Assembly (NCBI RefSeq): GCF_001494595.1
Contig: NZ_LN929908.1
Location: 1,525,716-1,589,715 of the forward strand
Origin: Mycobacterium sp. M26
GTDB lineage: Bacteria > Actinomycetota > Actinomycetes > Mycobacteriales > Mycobacteriaceae
DNA: 64,000 bases
Direction: 5' to 3'
This document shows, one piece after another, positions 62,970-64,000 of the stretch. The first letter of the stretch is position 1. Every line of letters begins with the position of its first letter. A program made the translations under genes and the position numbers. The notes under the pieces were generated by a model, which made no database searches, was not told the origin of the DNA, and saw only the letters and a list, made by a program, of their open reading frames with translations.

Positions 62970-63926
62970 CCGCTCCCGCACGGTGTCGGTGATGAACCGC
63001 ACCGGTGACGCCGGCCGAAATGCCTTGGCGGCCGCGGTCAGCGCATCCCGGGACGCGGCGGGCAGTTCGATATCGGCTGCGGCCACGTTGAACTCGAGTT
63101 GCTCGACGCTGGAGGCGCCGGGGATGGCGACCACCCCGGGAAGGCTGATGAGCCAGGCCAGTGCCACCTGAGCCGGCTGGGCATTCACCTCGGATGCCAC
63201 CTCGCGCAGCGTCTGCAGCAGCGGTTCGGCCCGCCGCAGGTTCTCGGTCCCGAACAGCGGGTTGACCGCGCGAATCCCGCCCGGGCGGTTATCGAGTCCG
63301 TACTTGCCGCCCAGCAGACCCTGCTCCAGCGGGCTCCACGCGATGATGATCCGGTTCTCCTGCTCGGCGAACGGCACGAGATCGTCGAGCGGGCCGGCGT
63401 GCGCCAGCGAGAAGTGCACCTGATTGCTGATCACCGGGCGGCCCAGCGCGGCATCGGCTTTGCGCCACCGGGACAGCGAGTAGTTGGACACTCCGGCCGC
63501 GCCGATCGCGCCGCTGTCCAGCAGATCGCGCATACCCGGCATGATCACCGAATCCGGCACCACCGGGTTGGGTTGATGAATCTGGTAGAGCGGAATCCGG
63601 TCCAAACCCAGTCGCTGGGCGCTGGCCTTCTCGCGCTGGCGGATCACCGGCGGGAAGGGCGCCACCGGGAACACCTTGCTGGCCACCGCCACGTTGGCCC
63701 GTTGCGCGCCGAGTGCCTCGCCGAGAATCCGCTCACTGCGCCCGAAGCCGTAGACCTCGGCGGTGTCAAAGAATGTCACGCCCAGCGCCAAAGCGCGTTG
63801 CACGATCTCGCGGGCCGCGCCCTCGGCGTACTCGTCGCCGTAACCCCATTCGCTGGAACCGAACTGCCAGGTGCCCAGACCGATCCGGCTGACCCGGCCC
63901 ACACCCTCGACGTCGATGTACTTCAT
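62955..63926 (-). CDS. Aldo/keto reductase
   Basis: A 323-aa NADPH-type TIM-barrel oxidoreductase. VTFFDTAEVYGFGRSERILG holds the catalytic Asp and Tyr, and NVAVASKVFPVAPFP the catalytic Lys. PLEQGLLGGKYG and WLISLPGVVAIPGASSVEQ bind the cofactor phosphate. ATG at 63926 (MKYIDVEGVGRVSRIGLGT) matches the family start. It is a general carbonyl reductase with unknown substrate. Confidence 0.9.
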   Translation of the reverse strand: MKYIDVEGVGRVSRIGLGTWQFGSSEWGYGDEYAEGAAREIVQRALALGVTFFDTAEVYGFGRSERILGEALGAQRANVAVASKVFPVAPFPPVIRQREKASAQRLGLDRIPLYQIHQPNPVVPDSVIMPGMRDLLDSGAIGAAGVSNYSLSRWRKADAALGRPVISNQVHFSLAHAGPLDDLVPFAEQENRIIIAWSPLEQGLLGGKYGLDNRPGGIRAVNPLFGTENLRRAEPLLQTLREVASEVNAQPAQVALAWLISLPGVVAIPGASSVEQLEFNVAAADIELPAASRDALTAAAKAFRPASPVRFITDTVRERLGRG

Positions 63927-63935
63927 GCCACCAAC

Positions 63936-64000
63936 CTACGTGGCCGGCAGCTGTGCCTGCATCGCGGTCTTGTCCGGGTCAAAGCTGAGGAGGCCGGCGA
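63936..64000 (-). CDS. 3' end of a partial gene
   Basis: An open frame on the minus strand enters from beyond the window and ends at TAG (63936-63938). The visible residues are LLSFDPDKTAMQAQLPAT. Too short for assignment; other frames are closed over this stretch. Confidence 0.4.
   Translation of the reverse strand, partial: AGLLSFDPDKTAMQAQLPAT

Noticed and set aside
1-64000. CRISPR arrays, rRNA genes, integrons
   Set aside because: No regularly spaced short repeats, rRNA sequence or integron integrase was seen on reading the window.

Overview
The window is high-GC actinobacterial DNA from a non-tuberculous, probably rapidly growing, Mycobacterium/Mycolicibacterium. This rests on the MmpS/MmpL pair, the PE-PPE-domain hydrolase, DUF732-type secreted proteins, frequent GTG starts, and a gene order that from memory matches blocks of the M. 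tuberculosis chromosome (hrcA-dnaJ2-rsmE-phoH-ybeY-era-amiA2-recO-uppS-zur-smtB-glyS; TPM gene-dgt-dnaG-tRNA-Asn; MarR-ECF-uspABC-tldDE). No CRISPR array, rRNA, prophage or insertion sequence was seen. No gene-free stretch exceeds about 300 bases.

Layout. 1-2.3 kb: a two-component system (TrcR/TrcS-like). 2.3-3.7 kb: three tandem copies of a small secreted-protein unit, each with its own promoter-like region, leader hairpin and terminator. 3.7-15.4 kb: a housekeeping cluster, hrcA (with a CIRCE operator), dnaJ, rsmE, then a LuxR/P450/SnoaL-like insertion, phoH (interrupted by an intein), ybeY, a CNNM/CorC-like protein, a deaminase-like protein and era. 15.4-20.1 kb: a rearranged region in which the amidase gene and uppS are each split, short segments are duplicated, and one junction carries a 24-bp inverted copy. 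20.1-24.7 kb: a lactate-use cassette (frameshifted lctP permease, lutA, lutB, lutC), whose GntR regulator now lies 2 kb away behind amidase-recO-uppS fragments. 24.7-33.2 kb: zur, smtB, glyS, a TPM-domain protein, dgt, dnaG, small genes and tRNA-Asn.

33.2-49 kb: oxidase subunit III/IV-like membrane proteins, an acyl-CoA oxidase, a VIT-family transporter, an LLM oxidoreductase, an MFS pump with its MarR regulator, a fused ECF transporter with EcfT, the sugar-type ABC transporter uspABC, and tldD/tldE. 49-56 kb: an AhpD-like protein, threonine aldolase, a GAF protein, a CAU-anticodon tRNA, an alcohol dehydrogenase-like protein, a PE-PPE-domain hydrolase, and a secreted aspartic-protease-like gene broken by an 88-bp tandem duplication. 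56-64 kb: DUF2237 and TVP38-type proteins, then a TetR-controlled lipid-export operon (mmpS, mmpL, two secreted proteins, an acyltransferase) and an aldo/keto reductase.

The most notable items are the class-3-type intein in PhoH, the local rearrangement that leaves uppS with a new N-terminus, the triplicated secreted-peptide units with a conserved leader hairpin, and the tandem duplication in the aspartic-protease-like gene.
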